In this document: positions 1 through 9,077 of the stretch, piece by piece
How positions within the stretch are numbered: the stretch's first letter is position 1
Layout: the number at the start of each line of letters is the position of its first letter
Source of the DNA: Microbulbifer sp. A4B17
GTDB lineage: Bacteria > Pseudomonadota > Gammaproteobacteria > Pseudomonadales > Cellvibrionaceae
Assembly (NCBI RefSeq): GCF_003076275.1
Contig: NZ_CP029064.1
Coordinates: forward strand, 1,994,501 to 2,058,500
DNA length: 64,000 bases
Direction of reading: 5' to 3'
Program-made: the position numbers and the translations under genes
The notes under the pieces: generated by a model
Database searches by the model: none
What the model saw: only the letters and a program-made list of their open reading frames with translations
What the model was told of the DNA's origin: nothing

Positions 1-571
1 CATCTTTGATTGCTGTCAAGAAATTAGTTTTCATTACCGGTTTCCTGTTTAATCCTTTGGCTAGCCAGCGAATAAATGGTGACTTGATTACTGTCATCAG
101 GATAGGCGAGAGTTTCGGTGGATAGGTGCCGGGGCCATCAAAGATATTTAAGCTCAAGAATCGTTGCGGGTGGTTAATAACAGCAGTCAACGCAATAGGT
201 ACTCCAACATCTGGACCTACCAGGTGGGCCTGCTCAATACTGAAGTAGTTCAATATTTGAACAAGGGCTTCACTCAAGTTACCTGGGGCCATATCTCCTT
301 CTTCTGCTTTTGATAGACCAAAACCGGGAATATCGATGGCTAGTACATCAAACTTTTCACTAAACGCTTCGATGGAAGATTCCCACATCCTAATACTTTG
401 TGGGAGGCCGTTGAGCAGTAACAGGGTTGGTACTTGTGGTTTTTCTTTGCGCAGAAAGCGAACACTGTATTTCCCAACAGAGACAAACTGAGGCGAAAAT
501 GGATCTTCAGTGGTCGTCGGATTGTCGGTAACGTACTGGGTGAGTGCTTTGTTCAAGAGGGCCTGTGTCAT
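1..571 (-). CDS. alpha/beta hydrolase, 3' part cut off by window edge
   Basis: Reading leftward from an ATG at 571 the frame stays open for 190 codons and leaves the window. The protein has an alpha/beta-hydrolase core: an oxyanion-type NGLP turn near residue 54, IDIPGFG near 80, and a nucleophile elbow HLVGPDVG with Asp121 where most members carry Ser. An Asp nucleophile is typical of epoxide hydrolases and haloalkane dehalogenases, so one of these or a relative is more likely than a serine esterase. The catalytic His lies beyond the edge, so the substrate class is open. It is transcribed away from the HxlR regulator that starts at 714. Confidence 0.8.
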   Translation of the reverse strand, partial: MTQALLNKALTQYVTDNPTTTEDPFSPQFVSVGKYSVRFLRKEKPQVPTLLLLNGLPQSIRMWESSIEAFSEKFDVLAIDIPGFGLSKAEEGDMAPGNLSEALVQILNYFSIEQAHLVGPDVGVPIALTAVINHPQRFLSLNIFDGPGTYPPKLSPILMTVIKSPFIRWLAKGLNRKPVMKTNFLTAIKD

Positions 572-713
572 AAGTGGGTTTTTATCTATGTCAGTCTGTA
601 TGCGATGGAAGATTGGTTACTTATGTATACTAGATTACTTATTTGAGTATTGGCTTACAATAAGGCACTATTAAGTGATTAAGTTACCTTTTGATAACCT
701 GGGTGGGCGAGTG

Positions 714-1103
714 ATGGGATCGCAGAGCAATAACAATGAGAGACGCGTGTTTGTGAATGATGAGGAATGTCCCATTCGCAATGTGGTAGCCCAGATTGGT
801 GACAAGTGGTCCATTCTGATTTTGTTTGCCCTTGTTGATGGCCCTGACCGCTTTAATTCCTTGAAGTCTCGCATTGAAGGGATTTCACAGCGGATGTTGA
901 CGCAAACACTACGTGATTTAGAGCGTGATGGTTTTGTGCTGCGTACGGTCTTCCCCCAAGTCCCAGTTAAAGTGGAATATGAGTTAACGGAGTTGGGAGA
1001 AGGGCTATCTGCAGCCGTGTGGAAATTGGTATCCTGGGCAGATGAGCATCATCTTGAAATTCGCAAAGCGCGCCTAAGATATGATGAGGCTAATGAAGGG
1101 TAG
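714..1103 (+). CDS. HxlR-family transcriptional regulator
   Basis: A winged-helix regulator of about 129 residues. The family signature is clear: CPIRNVVAQIGDKWSILIL near the N terminus, then RFNSLKSRIEGISQRMLTQTLRDLERDGFV and a wing ending YELTELG. HxlR proteins often sense electrophiles or redox stress and control a divergent gene, here possibly the hydrolase ending at 571. The ATG at 714 follows a GGTGGG ribosome-binding site; GTG starts at 711 and 675 are also open. Assignment to the family is firm, the target is inferred from orientation only. Confidence 0.88.
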   Translation: MGSQSNNNERRVFVNDEECPIRNVVAQIGDKWSILILFALVDGPDRFNSLKSRIEGISQRMLTQTLRDLERDGFVLRTVFPQVPVKVEYELTELGEGLSAAVWKLVSWADEHHLEIRKARLRYDEANEG

Positions 1104-1350
1104 AGCTTTGTCCCTTTTCTAGCGTTTGCCCAATCAGAGAATATTCGAACAATTTTGTAATACCTCTGACTTTCAATGCTGTTGATAGCTAATATTCGGA
1201 TTCTTAGGAGTATCTGATTCTTTCAGGAATTTGCTATGTGGAGTGTCAATTTCTAATTAATCCTGCTTGAAAAATATAAATTAAGCGGAATATTTTTAGG
1301 CTATTGCAAGTTTATAGAAAAGACAGGCTTGTACACCAGGGAGGTGACTT

Positions 1351-2118
1351 TTGGACTACTTTAAAATTAACAAAAACTCCTGGGACAAACGTGCCCGTAT
1401 CCATTTAAAATCTGAATTTTATGATGTTGAGGGGTTTCTACAAGGTAAATCTACCTTAAATGATGTTGAGCTTTCTGACATTGGCGATGTGTCCGGAAAA
1501 ACTTTACTCCATTTACAGTGTCACTTTGGTTTGGACTCCTTGTCCTGGGCTCGCTTGGGTGCGCGAGTTACTGGAGTAGATATTTCCTCAGTAGCTATTG
1601 CACAAGCGCAGACGCTCTCTGAGCGTTCCGGTTTACACGCAGAGTTTATCTGCTCTGATATCTATACTTTTGGACGTTCAGATATTCAAAAGTATGACAT
1701 TGTCTTTACTTCTTATGGCGCACTTTGCTGGCTGCCAGATATAGAATTATGGGCATCAATAGTTTCTGAGAGGCTTAAACCCGGAGGTATTTTCTATATT
1801 GCTGAGTTCCATCCGTTCTATGATATTTTCTCAGGGTATTCTTACTTCCATCGAACTGAACCGGATATTGAAGAGCAGGGCACCTATACCGAGAATGACC
1901 CAGGTGAAAAATCTACCCTGGCCACTTGGTCGCATCCAATTAGCGACGTTGTTAACGCCTTATTGAAGCATGGTATCCATATCTCTCAAATTAAGGAATA
2001 CCCATTTAGCCCATATAATTGTTTTGATGGGATGGAAGAGCGTGAAAGGGGTAAGTTCTATCTCTCATATAAAGGAAATGATATCCCTCTGATATATACC
2101 TTGAAGGGGGCAATATGA
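1351..2118 (+). CDS. class I SAM-dependent methyltransferase
   Basis: A 255-residue cytoplasmic methyltransferase. The SAM-binding motif I region reads LLHLQCHFGLDSLSWARLG followed by VTGVDISSVAIAQA (about residues 51-86), with the acidic end of strand 2 in VDIS. Motif II/III follows as YDIVFTSYGALCWL and LKPGGIFYIAEFHPF. The start is TTG: a GGGAGGTGA ribosome-binding site sits 7-8 bases upstream and there is no better ATG. The acceptor cannot be told from sequence. It stands alone, followed by broken genes. Confidence 0.85.
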   Translation: MDYFKINKNSWDKRARIHLKSEFYDVEGFLQGKSTLNDVELSDIGDVSGKTLLHLQCHFGLDSLSWARLGARVTGVDISSVAIAQAQTLSERSGLHAEFICSDIYTFGRSDIQKYDIVFTSYGALCWLPDIELWASIVSERLKPGGIFYIAEFHPFYDIFSGYSYFHRTEPDIEEQGTYTENDPGEKSTLATWSHPISDVVNALLKHGIHISQIKEYPFSPYNCFDGMEERERGKFYLSYKGNDIPLIYTLKGAI

Positions 2119-2206
2119 TTCTCAACTGAAATCTTTTACGACAAAGTAGAATGCAGTAACCCCCACTGTTCTATGTCATTGCAAGGATTGCTATATCACA
2201 CCTGAT

Positions 2207-2338
2207 AATTTGATTGACCATCCTGAAGGCGGAAAATTTCTTCAGGTGTTTAAGTCGAATTCAATTATAACAAGGGAGGATGGCCAGAAGCGAAGCGCAT
2301 TGACGCATATTTATTTCTCCTTGCAAAAAGGTGAAGTG
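2207..2338 (+). pseudogene. fragment of a cupin_5 (DUF985) protein
   Basis: About 44 codons read NLIDHPEGG, then FRS-like FKSNS, then SALTHIYFSLQKGEV. This order matches the N-terminal half of DUF985 cupins (HPEGG, R-S-ALT-IYF-L-GEVS). The reading stops resembling a cupin immediately after GEV and runs in frame into beta-helix sequence. There is no plausible start codon with a ribosome-binding site, and a TAG lies at 2147. It is a gene remnant fused to the next fragment. The family match is from memory of the signature. Confidence 0.55.
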
Positions 2339-2835
2339 ATCCTGCCCATCAACAACGGACACACTACGTTGTCTGGTTCGACAATTATTTTACCACTTGG
2401 TGATAGTGGTGTGTTTATTGCCGGCAGTAATTCAACTGTGATAGATAACGAAATTATCAGTTCAGATGGGTTTGCAGATACTGGTATCTTTTTTGACCTT
2501 GGGGCAGATAATTCGACTGTGTTATCTAATAGAATATCCAGTTTTAGTAATTATGGTATGGAAATTTGTAGCGATGGTAATTTTTTTGCTCAAAATATTG
2601 TTGAACTCACTGGTTTATAAGCCCTATTCCCGGCACTTCGGTAGGGATATTGTTGTCCAGACCCTCAACCCCCAGCTGCTTTACCATGGATAGCCAATCC
2701 GGCAATGTAATTGTTGGCAATGTGGCAATAGATAACAATTCTACCGACCTTGAGGATGTTAACCCCACTCCTTGCTTAAATACCTGGTTTGGTAATACAG
2801 CAGATGTTGTCGTGGGGGCTTGTATTGATGAATAA
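2339..2835 (+). pseudogene. broken secreted beta-helix protein
   Basis: The first part (to 2620) carries asparagine-rich beta-helix rungs such as STVIDNEII, NSTVLSNRIS and GNFFAQNI. After a frame change around 2612-2620 the protein continues as GTSVGILL, GNVIVGNVAIDNN and ends WFGNT...CIDE. The C-terminal part aligns by eye with the intact protein at 25832-26659, which has MSAGILLGVNN, GNIIAGNIAINN and WFGNT...CLE. The signal peptide and first rungs are missing. The gene is thus 5'-truncated and carries at least one frameshift. Confidence 0.7.
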
Positions 2836-3044
2836 AACTGTAAAATTATTTACTAGAAAGTTATCAATAATTTTATCTATTTATCTGATGTTTGGTAATA
2901 AAGCGTACGAGTCTTGAAGTAAATCCTGATCGCTTACTGAAAGATCACATCGGAATTCGCCGGTGTGATATAGCTTTAATCAACTTATATAGTTGTTCGC
3001 TGTACATTATAGCTTTCCCCTTGGATATCGGGGGCTGTATAGTA

Positions 3045-3758
3045 TTAACCTGTTTTCTCGTTGGGCTGTTTGTCGAGGTTCTTGTTTTGACGAACGCCTG
3101 ACTCTGCTAGAACAGATAAGAAAAAGTCATTTGGTGTGAATTCCAGCAGGGTTGCTAGGGGGTAGTCGGCATCTTTCAGCACCTCAGGACTACCTATGCC
3201 TACCGCAGTCATACCTTCGGCTGATTTAATTGCGCTGACTCCAGCGGCAGCATCTTCAAAAGCAATACAAAACTCGGGATCAACACCCAGGCCTTTAGCG
3301 GCGGCGAGAAATATATCTGGAGCAGGTTTAGGTGCTGACTTTTCTGGATCTGCGATAACGGAAAAGTAGCGGGATATTCCCAGGGCTTCCAGTACTGCCG
3401 CTGCATTTTTACTCGCCGAGGCGAGGCCGACAGGAATTTGCTGTGAATCTAACCATGTAAGCAGTTCGCCTGCGCCTGGCAACAGGTCTGCGGGGGACAG
3501 GCTGCGGATCAATTCCTGGTAGCGACTGTTTTTTCTAGCGGCAAGAGCGATTTTTGCCTCTTCACTGTACTCGCTGCTTTTATTCCCGAGTATAACTTCC
3601 AGGGAGGCCATTCTTTCGAGGCCCTTTAAGCGTTCTTCAGTATCCGCTGCCCAGGGGAGATTGAGCCCCTCAGCGAGCTGCCGCCATGCCAGTAAGTGGA
3701 GACGGGCGGTATCGGCAATAACGCCATCCAGGTCAAAAATTGCTGCACGATAGATCAT
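3045..3758 (-). CDS. pgmB: beta-phosphoglucomutase (HAD family)
   Basis: A 237-residue HAD-superfamily protein that converts beta-glucose 1-phosphate to glucose 6-phosphate. The nucleophile motif is FDLDGVIADTA at residues 8-18, followed by the cap residues LHLLAWRQLA; motif II is GLASASKN and motif IV is IAFEDAAAGVSAI. Its ATG overlaps the stop of the GH65 phosphorylase by one base (TGATG), so the two are translationally coupled. This pairing is the usual one for inverting phosphorylases that release beta-glucose 1-phosphate. Confidence 0.93.
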   Translation of the reverse strand: MIYRAAIFDLDGVIADTARLHLLAWRQLAEGLNLPWAADTEERLKGLERMASLEVILGNKSSEYSEEAKIALAARKNSRYQELIRSLSPADLLPGAGELLTWLDSQQIPVGLASASKNAAAVLEALGISRYFSVIADPEKSAPKPAPDIFLAAAKGLGVDPEFCIAFEDAAAGVSAIKSAEGMTAVGIGSPEVLKDADYPLATLLEFTPNDFFLSVLAESGVRQNKNLDKQPNEKTG

Positions 3759-6109
3759 CAGGATACCTCCTCCATCTGTGCCATTTGAATGGTTTCTGTA
3801 TGCCCCGGTGTTTCCAGGAACAGGATTTTCTTGCCGTGATGGAGGCTGAGGGCTTCACCTTTCACCAGGGTGTATCTGGCTCTGTTTGAATCGATATCTA
3901 CTGCGATTGTGCGGCCACGGAATTGCAGTCGGAAACGATAGCCGTCCATGCCATTAGGTAGGTACGGATTGAAATTGAGTTCATTGCCGTGCAGGCGCAT
4001 GCCGGCAAATCCCTGGACCATACACATCCAAGTGCCCCCCATGCAGGCGGTGTGAATGCCGTGCTGGGTATTGTTGTGGTGGTTGTCCAGGTCCATTCTC
4101 GCTACTTGCTGGAAGTAGTTCAGGGCTTTTTCCGGGTAACCAACTTCACTGGCAATAATGCTATGAATGCAAGCGGACAAAGTGGAATCGTGAGTAGTGA
4201 GCGGTTCGTAGAAGTCGAAATCACGACGCTTCTGCTCGATGGAAAACTCTGAGCTTTCCAATAGTAAGCCGAGTACGACATCAGCCTGCTTACACACCTG
4301 GTGTCGGTAGATCACCAGGGGATGGTAGTGAAGTAATAGGGGATACTGGTCGGCCGGTGTTTCTGAAAAATTCCACCGGGGTTTGTTTAGAAAGCTATCG
4401 TCCTGGGGATGTATGCCCTGTTTTTCATCGTAGGGCAGGTACATGGTTTCTGCTGCTTTCGCCCAGTTATCGATTTCTGTTTTATCCAGCTGAATACGCA
4501 GGGCCAACTCATCGCAAGCTGTGGGATCGAATGTTTTCAGCCATTGAAATACTTCAACAGCATATTCAAGGTGAGCCTTGGCCATCAGGTTTGTGTAGAA
4601 ATTATTATCTACCAGGGCTGTGTATTCGTCTGGACCGGTAACTTCATTAATGCAGAATCGGTTGTCGCGAAGAGCATTGAAGTGGCCAATCTCCATCCAC
4701 ATGCGGGCGCCTTCTATTACGACTTCTGCGCCCTTACTGCGAAGAAAGTCGATATCGCCGGTGACCCGGCAATAGTGTCGTACGGCGTAGGCAATATCAG
4801 CGTTGATATGATATTGCGCTGTGCCTGCGGGGTAATAGGCTGAACATTCCTCACCGCCGATGGTACGCCACGGAAACAGGGCACCCTTTTGAATCGACAT
4901 CTCCCTCGCTCTTTTTCGAGCTGCGTCGAGAATTGAGTGGCGGTATTCCAGTAGGCCGCGGGCTAGTTCCGGCTGGGTGTAGAGGAAAAAGGGCAGCACA
5001 TAGATTTCTGTATCCCAGAAGTAGTGACCGTCATAGCCGTCACCGGAAAGCCCCTTGGCTGCAATATTGGTATGGCCGTCCCGGCCCAGGGATTGGAACA
5101 AGTGGTACAGGTTGAAACGAATCCCCTGTTGCAGGGCATCGTTTCCGCTGACTTGAATATCGGATTGGAGCCAGAAATTGTCCATTTGTAAACGCTGGGT
5201 TTCGATATGCTCCGCAAAGCTTTTATCGGCACAGCGCTCCAGGTAGTGATGCAACTCGCTTGCTGATATGGGATCAGCATTTTGTTGTGCAAAGTAGGCG
5301 ACATACTTTGTTAGGCGAATTGGGGTGTTGCGGCGGGCGTTAAAGCGGTAGTCCACCGAAACACAATCTTCACTGCGGAGATTGCTGGATGTGTAATCGC
5401 TGTCGCTCTTACAAACGTGCAGGGCAGCACAGCGTATAGAGAAGCCACTGCTCTTAACAGATAAGGGCAGAGCGAGATAACCATTATCAGCTGTATTTTC
5501 CTGCCACTCGATATCTCCCCGATCTATGGGGGAGGCCAGGCGCGGGTCATCACTGTGTTCTGCCTGGGCAAGGTCACCATCCAGGCAGGATTGCAGTCGT
5601 ACCTCGCCCTCAAAATCGACAGGAGTGAGCTCCAATTGCAAAGCCAGCAGGTTCTTTTCACTGAGGGAAACCAGGCGCTGTACCTTGAGCTCAATCGTTT
5701 TGCCTTGAGGTGAGCGCCAGGTGAGTTTCCTTTCACTTATCCCTGCGGCCATATCCAGTCGGCGTTCGTAGTTGAGCAGCTCTCCTTGAGCGAGACTAAA
5801 GCGCTCTCCATCCAGGAAGATATAGATGGTCTTACCGTCGGGAACGGTCAACATTCGCTGGTTATTGCGCGCATAGCCGTAGGCGGATTCACCATAGGTG
5901 ATGGGTTCACTGGCATAGACCCCGTTCAGGTAGCAGCCATCTGTAAAGGGCTCCGGGTCGTAGCCTTCTTCAAAGGCGCCGCGCAGCCCTATATAACCAT
6001 TGCCAAGGGAGAAGAGGGTGGCATTGAGACAGTAGTCTTCAGGCTGGAAGCTACTCTCCACCAGGCCCCAGGGGTGGGTCTTATGTTTGATTTGTTGTTC
6101 TTGCTTCAT
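3758..6109 (-). CDS. GH65 disaccharide phosphorylase (trehalose/maltose/kojibiose type)
   Basis: A 783-residue cytoplasmic enzyme, the usual length for GH65. It phosphorolyses an alpha-glucosidic disaccharide to beta-glucose 1-phosphate and glucose. The N-terminal beta-sandwich has SLGNGYIGLRG (about residues 34-44). The catalytic barrel has GHYFWDTEIYVLPFF, then FPWRTIGGEECSAYYPAGT, then VTGPDEYT with the general acid Glu495. Linkage specificity depends on a loop in the GGEECSAYYPAG region and I cannot settle it by eye; trehalose and maltose are the first candidates. The neighbouring sugar MFS importer and LacI regulator support a role in disaccharide uptake and breakdown. Confidence 0.92.
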   Translation of the reverse strand: MKQEQQIKHKTHPWGLVESSFQPEDYCLNATLFSLGNGYIGLRGAFEEGYDPEPFTDGCYLNGVYASEPITYGESAYGYARNNQRMLTVPDGKTIYIFLDGERFSLAQGELLNYERRLDMAAGISERKLTWRSPQGKTIELKVQRLVSLSEKNLLALQLELTPVDFEGEVRLQSCLDGDLAQAEHSDDPRLASPIDRGDIEWQENTADNGYLALPLSVKSSGFSIRCAALHVCKSDSDYTSSNLRSEDCVSVDYRFNARRNTPIRLTKYVAYFAQQNADPISASELHHYLERCADKSFAEHIETQRLQMDNFWLQSDIQVSGNDALQQGIRFNLYHLFQSLGRDGHTNIAAKGLSGDGYDGHYFWDTEIYVLPFFLYTQPELARGLLEYRHSILDAARKRAREMSIQKGALFPWRTIGGEECSAYYPAGTAQYHINADIAYAVRHYCRVTGDIDFLRSKGAEVVIEGARMWMEIGHFNALRDNRFCINEVTGPDEYTALVDNNFYTNLMAKAHLEYAVEVFQWLKTFDPTACDELALRIQLDKTEIDNWAKAAETMYLPYDEKQGIHPQDDSFLNKPRWNFSETPADQYPLLLHYHPLVIYRHQVCKQADVVLGLLLESSEFSIEQKRRDFDFYEPLTTHDSTLSACIHSIIASEVGYPEKALNYFQQVARMDLDNHHNNTQHGIHTACMGGTWMCMVQGFAGMRLHGNELNFNPYLPNGMDGYRFRLQFRGRTIAVDIDSNRARYTLVKGEALSLHHGKKILFLETPGHTETIQMAQMEEVS

Positions 6110-6192
6110 ACCACTTTCACTGGATTGGAGATTTGGTCCTACCGTCAGGCTCCCTGAGGGCCCCGGCTTTTGATTCCCAGTCTATCCGCAAT

Positions 6193-6228
6193 CCAGGCAT
6201 AATTGCAATCGATTGCAATTATGCCTGG
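6193..6228. promoter_or_regulatory. perfect 36-bp palindrome containing a LacI-type operator
   Basis: The 18-base arms CCAGGCATAATTGCAATC and its exact complement meet at 6210/6211 with no mismatch. The central 14 bases TGCAATCGATTGCA fit the LacI-family pattern TGCAA-nCGn-TTGCA. It lies 84 bases upstream of the phosphorylase start, in the divergent region shared with the MFS gene. Likely the binding site of the LacI protein at 7873-8952; the long arms might also form a hairpin in the transcript. Confidence 0.8.
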
Positions 6229-6385
6229 AGGCAGCTGCTTTCTTTGATTAAAGGTTGACTACTTAATTTACTTTATTACATTTAACTTGTTGAAATTTAT
6301 AGATTAATTTCATTTTCCCAGATCTGGATGCACACTTTTGTGACTATTTTTTATTGGCTGTTCTCTGCTGTGGTGCAATAATTAT

Positions 6386-6399
6386 TGCAAACGATTGCA
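6386..6399. promoter_or_regulatory. second LacI-type operator
   Basis: TGCAAACGATTGCA has the same TGCAA-nCGn-TTGCA form as the palindrome core 183 bp away. It lies about 140 bases upstream of the MFS start. Two operators in one divergent region suggest control of both arms, possibly by looping. Confidence 0.72.
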
Positions 6400-6541
6400 T
6401 TAGCTGTCCGGGCTAGTACATACTGGGAGCGTTCGGGTAGTGGGTTGCAGTCGCATTTTTTCACATAGATCGAACAAAAAATGTACAATAACAGATTGGC
6501 ACGGCTGAAAGCCTAAGCCATAGGTCCGGATAGAATCGACT

Positions 6542-7801
6542 ATGAAGAATCAGCGCATACTCCTCTCCCTGTTTGCTATCTACTTTGTGTTTGCCATTTT
6601 GCTTAACAGTGTGGGTACCGTGATCCTCCAGGTAATTAATACCTATGGGGTGAGTAAATCTGCTGCGAGTGTGCTGGAAGGCTTCAAGGATATACCGATT
6701 GGTATTGTGTCCTTCCTGATTGCTTCCCAACTTCCCCGCTTGGGATTTAAACGAGCGATGCTGGTGGGATTGGCGATTGTCACTCTGGCATGTATAGCTA
6801 TGCCACTATTGCCGGGGTTTTGGACCGCGAAGTTACTATTCCTGTCGGTGGGTGTTGCTTTTGCGCTGGTAAAGGTTGCCGCTTACTCTACAGTCGGGTT
6901 GCTTGCGCAGGGTCGCAACGCACATGCGAGCCTGCTGAACACCCTGGAGGGTGTTTTTATGGTGGGTGTCCTCAGTGGCTACTGGCTGTTTAGTGCCTTT
7001 ATTGATTCATCTAATCAAAGTTCTACGGCTTGGCTCAATGTTTATTGGGTATTGGCTGTGATCTGTGCGATAGCCTTTGTATTGCTCTGGTGCACGGAGC
7101 TGGATGAATCGGGGGCTAGAGTTGAAGAGGCCAGCCCAAAACAGGACTTTATCGCGATGATAAAGCTGATGGCCGAACCCCTGGTGTATATCTACGTGAT
7201 TTCCGTATTTTTCTACGTACTGATTGAGCAGGGAATAGGAAGCTGGCTGCCTACCTTTAACAATGAAATCCTCAAATTGCCGGCGGCAATGAGTGTTCAG
7301 GCCGCGAGTATCTTTGCTGCTGGCTTGGCACTAGGCCGTCTCGGTGCCGGAGTGATGATGCGTAAAGTGCACTGGTACCCGATGCTCAATGTGTGCCTGG
7401 TTGCGATGGCTCTGCTGGTTGTAGTGAGTTTACCGCTGGCGAGCAATATTGTGGCAAACCCTAATGTAGATTGGTTTAGTGCACCAGTTGCCGCTTTCGT
7501 TTTACCGTTGATTGGCTTGTTTATGGCGCCGGTGTACCCAGCTATCAATTCTGTGATGCTCAGTTCACTGCCCACTCATCAGCATTCTGCAATGACAGGG
7601 TTGCTGGTGATTTTTTCTGCGCTGGGCGGTACAACCGGCTCCCTGATCACCGGATCGGTTTTCGAGGCTTTTGATGGCCAGGTGGCTTTCTACCTGTCAC
7701 TGGTGCCCATCACAGTAATTCTGATAACCCTGTTCTTTTTCCGCCGCGCCGTAGAGCGGGGGGATGAGAAGCTAGAGGCCTCAGCCCCCCTGGCAGGATA
7801 G
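6542..7801 (+). CDS. MFS sugar transporter
   Basis: A 419-residue inner-membrane protein with about twelve hydrophobic segments, resembling sugar permeases of the FHS/TsgA-like MFS branch. The first helix is LLSLFAIYFVFAILLNSVGTV and the central loop separates the halves near residue 190 (ELDESGARVEEASPKQDF). It is divergent from the phosphorylase, with two LacI-type operators between, and followed directly by the LacI gene. Import of the disaccharide split by the GH65 enzyme is the simplest role. Specificity is inferred from context. Confidence 0.85.
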   Translation: MKNQRILLSLFAIYFVFAILLNSVGTVILQVINTYGVSKSAASVLEGFKDIPIGIVSFLIASQLPRLGFKRAMLVGLAIVTLACIAMPLLPGFWTAKLLFLSVGVAFALVKVAAYSTVGLLAQGRNAHASLLNTLEGVFMVGVLSGYWLFSAFIDSSNQSSTAWLNVYWVLAVICAIAFVLLWCTELDESGARVEEASPKQDFIAMIKLMAEPLVYIYVISVFFYVLIEQGIGSWLPTFNNEILKLPAAMSVQAASIFAAGLALGRLGAGVMMRKVHWYPMLNVCLVAMALLVVVSLPLASNIVANPNVDWFSAPVAAFVLPLIGLFMAPVYPAINSVMLSSLPTHQHSAMTGLLVIFSALGGTTGSLITGSVFEAFDGQVAFYLSLVPITVILITLFFFRRAVERGDEKLEASAPLAG

Positions 7802-7872
7802 TCCGGTGGTTTTACAAACCCGGAAGACGGGCCTAAGATGGCGTTTTTCCCGCGAACAAGGTGAAGTACGCC

Positions 7873-8952
7873 ATGCCCAAGGGGTCCTCCTCTCCCATTT
7901 CCATGTCCGATATTGCTCGGCTGGCGGGAGTTTCTGAATCGACAGTTTCGCGTGCGCTGAACAACAATCCTTTGATTAATGAAAAGACTCGTGAGCGCAT
8001 TCAAAAAATCGCGAGCTCCATGAATTACAAAATCAATGAGAGCGCGCGAAACTTACGCCTGCAACGTAGCCATACCATCTCAGTTGTTATCAACACCGGC
8101 CGTAGCGGTGGCCAGACATTTTCCGATCCATTTATGATCGACATGATCGGTTCTATTGCCGATCGCCTGGCGGTGCATAAATACGATCTGCTTTTCTCAA
8201 ACAGTATTGCCAGTCGCTCCGATTGGCACTCTTACCTGATGAGTTCGCGCCGGGCTGACGGTGTCATTGTTATTGGACAGGGGGTGGATGATGCCCCGCT
8301 CCGTGACCTGCAAAAGCAGGGGGACCCCCTGGTTGTCTGGGGTGGTACCACACGAGAAGGGGCCGAATACTGTATCGTCAGCAGTGACAATCAGATGGGC
8401 GGGCGCCAGGCAACTGAGCATCTGTTGGGCTTGGGGCGGCGGCGTATTATTTTCCTCGGGGATACTGCACACCCAGAGGTCAATGGTCGTTTTGAAGGCT
8501 ATTGTGCAGCCCTGGGTGGAGCTGGTCTGTGGGACTCGACCAGGCAATTGGCTGCAGCCTTCTCCAGTGAAAGTGGCTACCAATCCATTATTGAGCTGGT
8601 CGAGGGGGAAGGGCTCAGCTTTGACGGCATCTTTGCCGCTAGTGACAGTATCGCTATGGGAGCCATCAAAGCCCTTCAGGCCTGTGGCCATAAGGTGCCG
8701 GAGGAGGTTGCCATCGTTGGTTTTGACGATATCCCAATCGCGCCGTTTTACACGCCCCCCCTGACAACTGTCCGCCAGAACATTCACCGAGGCGGTGAAT
8801 TAATGGTGGAGAAAATGATGGAGCTTCTCTCAGGGAAATCGGCGGAGCCTGAGGTGCTTCCCACTGAGCTGGTAGTGCGCGGTTCCTGTGGTGCTGACCC
8901 GGATTACCAGCCTGTACAGGAATTCTTTCAGAATTTACCAGGGGAGCACTAG
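7873..8952 (+). CDS. LacI-family transcriptional repressor
   Basis: A sugar-responsive repressor. The N-terminal HTH reads MSDIARLAGVSESTVSRALNN, followed by the hinge NESARNLRLQRSHTI, then a periplasmic-binding-protein-like effector domain with IFAASDSIAMGAIKAL and VAIVGFDDIPIAPFYTPPLTTV. The ATG at 7873 has AAGGTG eight bases upstream; a GTG at 7861 adds four residues without a better site. Encoded downstream of the MFS gene, it most likely binds the TGCAAnCGnTTGCA sites at 6193-6228 and 6386-6399. Confidence 0.92.
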   Translation: MPKGSSSPISMSDIARLAGVSESTVSRALNNNPLINEKTRERIQKIASSMNYKINESARNLRLQRSHTISVVINTGRSGGQTFSDPFMIDMIGSIADRLAVHKYDLLFSNSIASRSDWHSYLMSSRRADGVIVIGQGVDDAPLRDLQKQGDPLVVWGGTTREGAEYCIVSSDNQMGGRQATEHLLGLGRRRIIFLGDTAHPEVNGRFEGYCAALGGAGLWDSTRQLAAAFSSESGYQSIIELVEGEGLSFDGIFAASDSIAMGAIKALQACGHKVPEEVAIVGFDDIPIAPFYTPPLTTVRQNIHRGGELMVEKMMELLSGKSAEPEVLPTELVVRGSCGADPDYQPVQEFFQNLPGEH

Positions 8953-8965
8953 TCGCTCCCTTGAC
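8942..8965 (+). terminator. weak hairpin after the LacI gene
   Basis: GGGAGC and GCTCCC flank a short loop spanning the stop codon and are followed by TTGACCTCTT, so the U-tract is poor. A possible terminator only. Confidence 0.3.
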
Positions 8966-9077
8966 CTCTTCTATATCTATTCTTTTTGACGATAGGGGTA
9001 CAGCCAGTGCCCCTTCCATTTCCCAGGTTTGAGCCACACTTGTAAAACTGATTTCGGCGCTTGGACCTTTAGATAAA

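Noticed and set aside
2162..2206. CHCKDC motif as a metal-binding start of a GFA-type enzyme
   Set aside because: It is only 15 codons of frame preceding the DUF985 fragment, without start codon or further GFA motifs.
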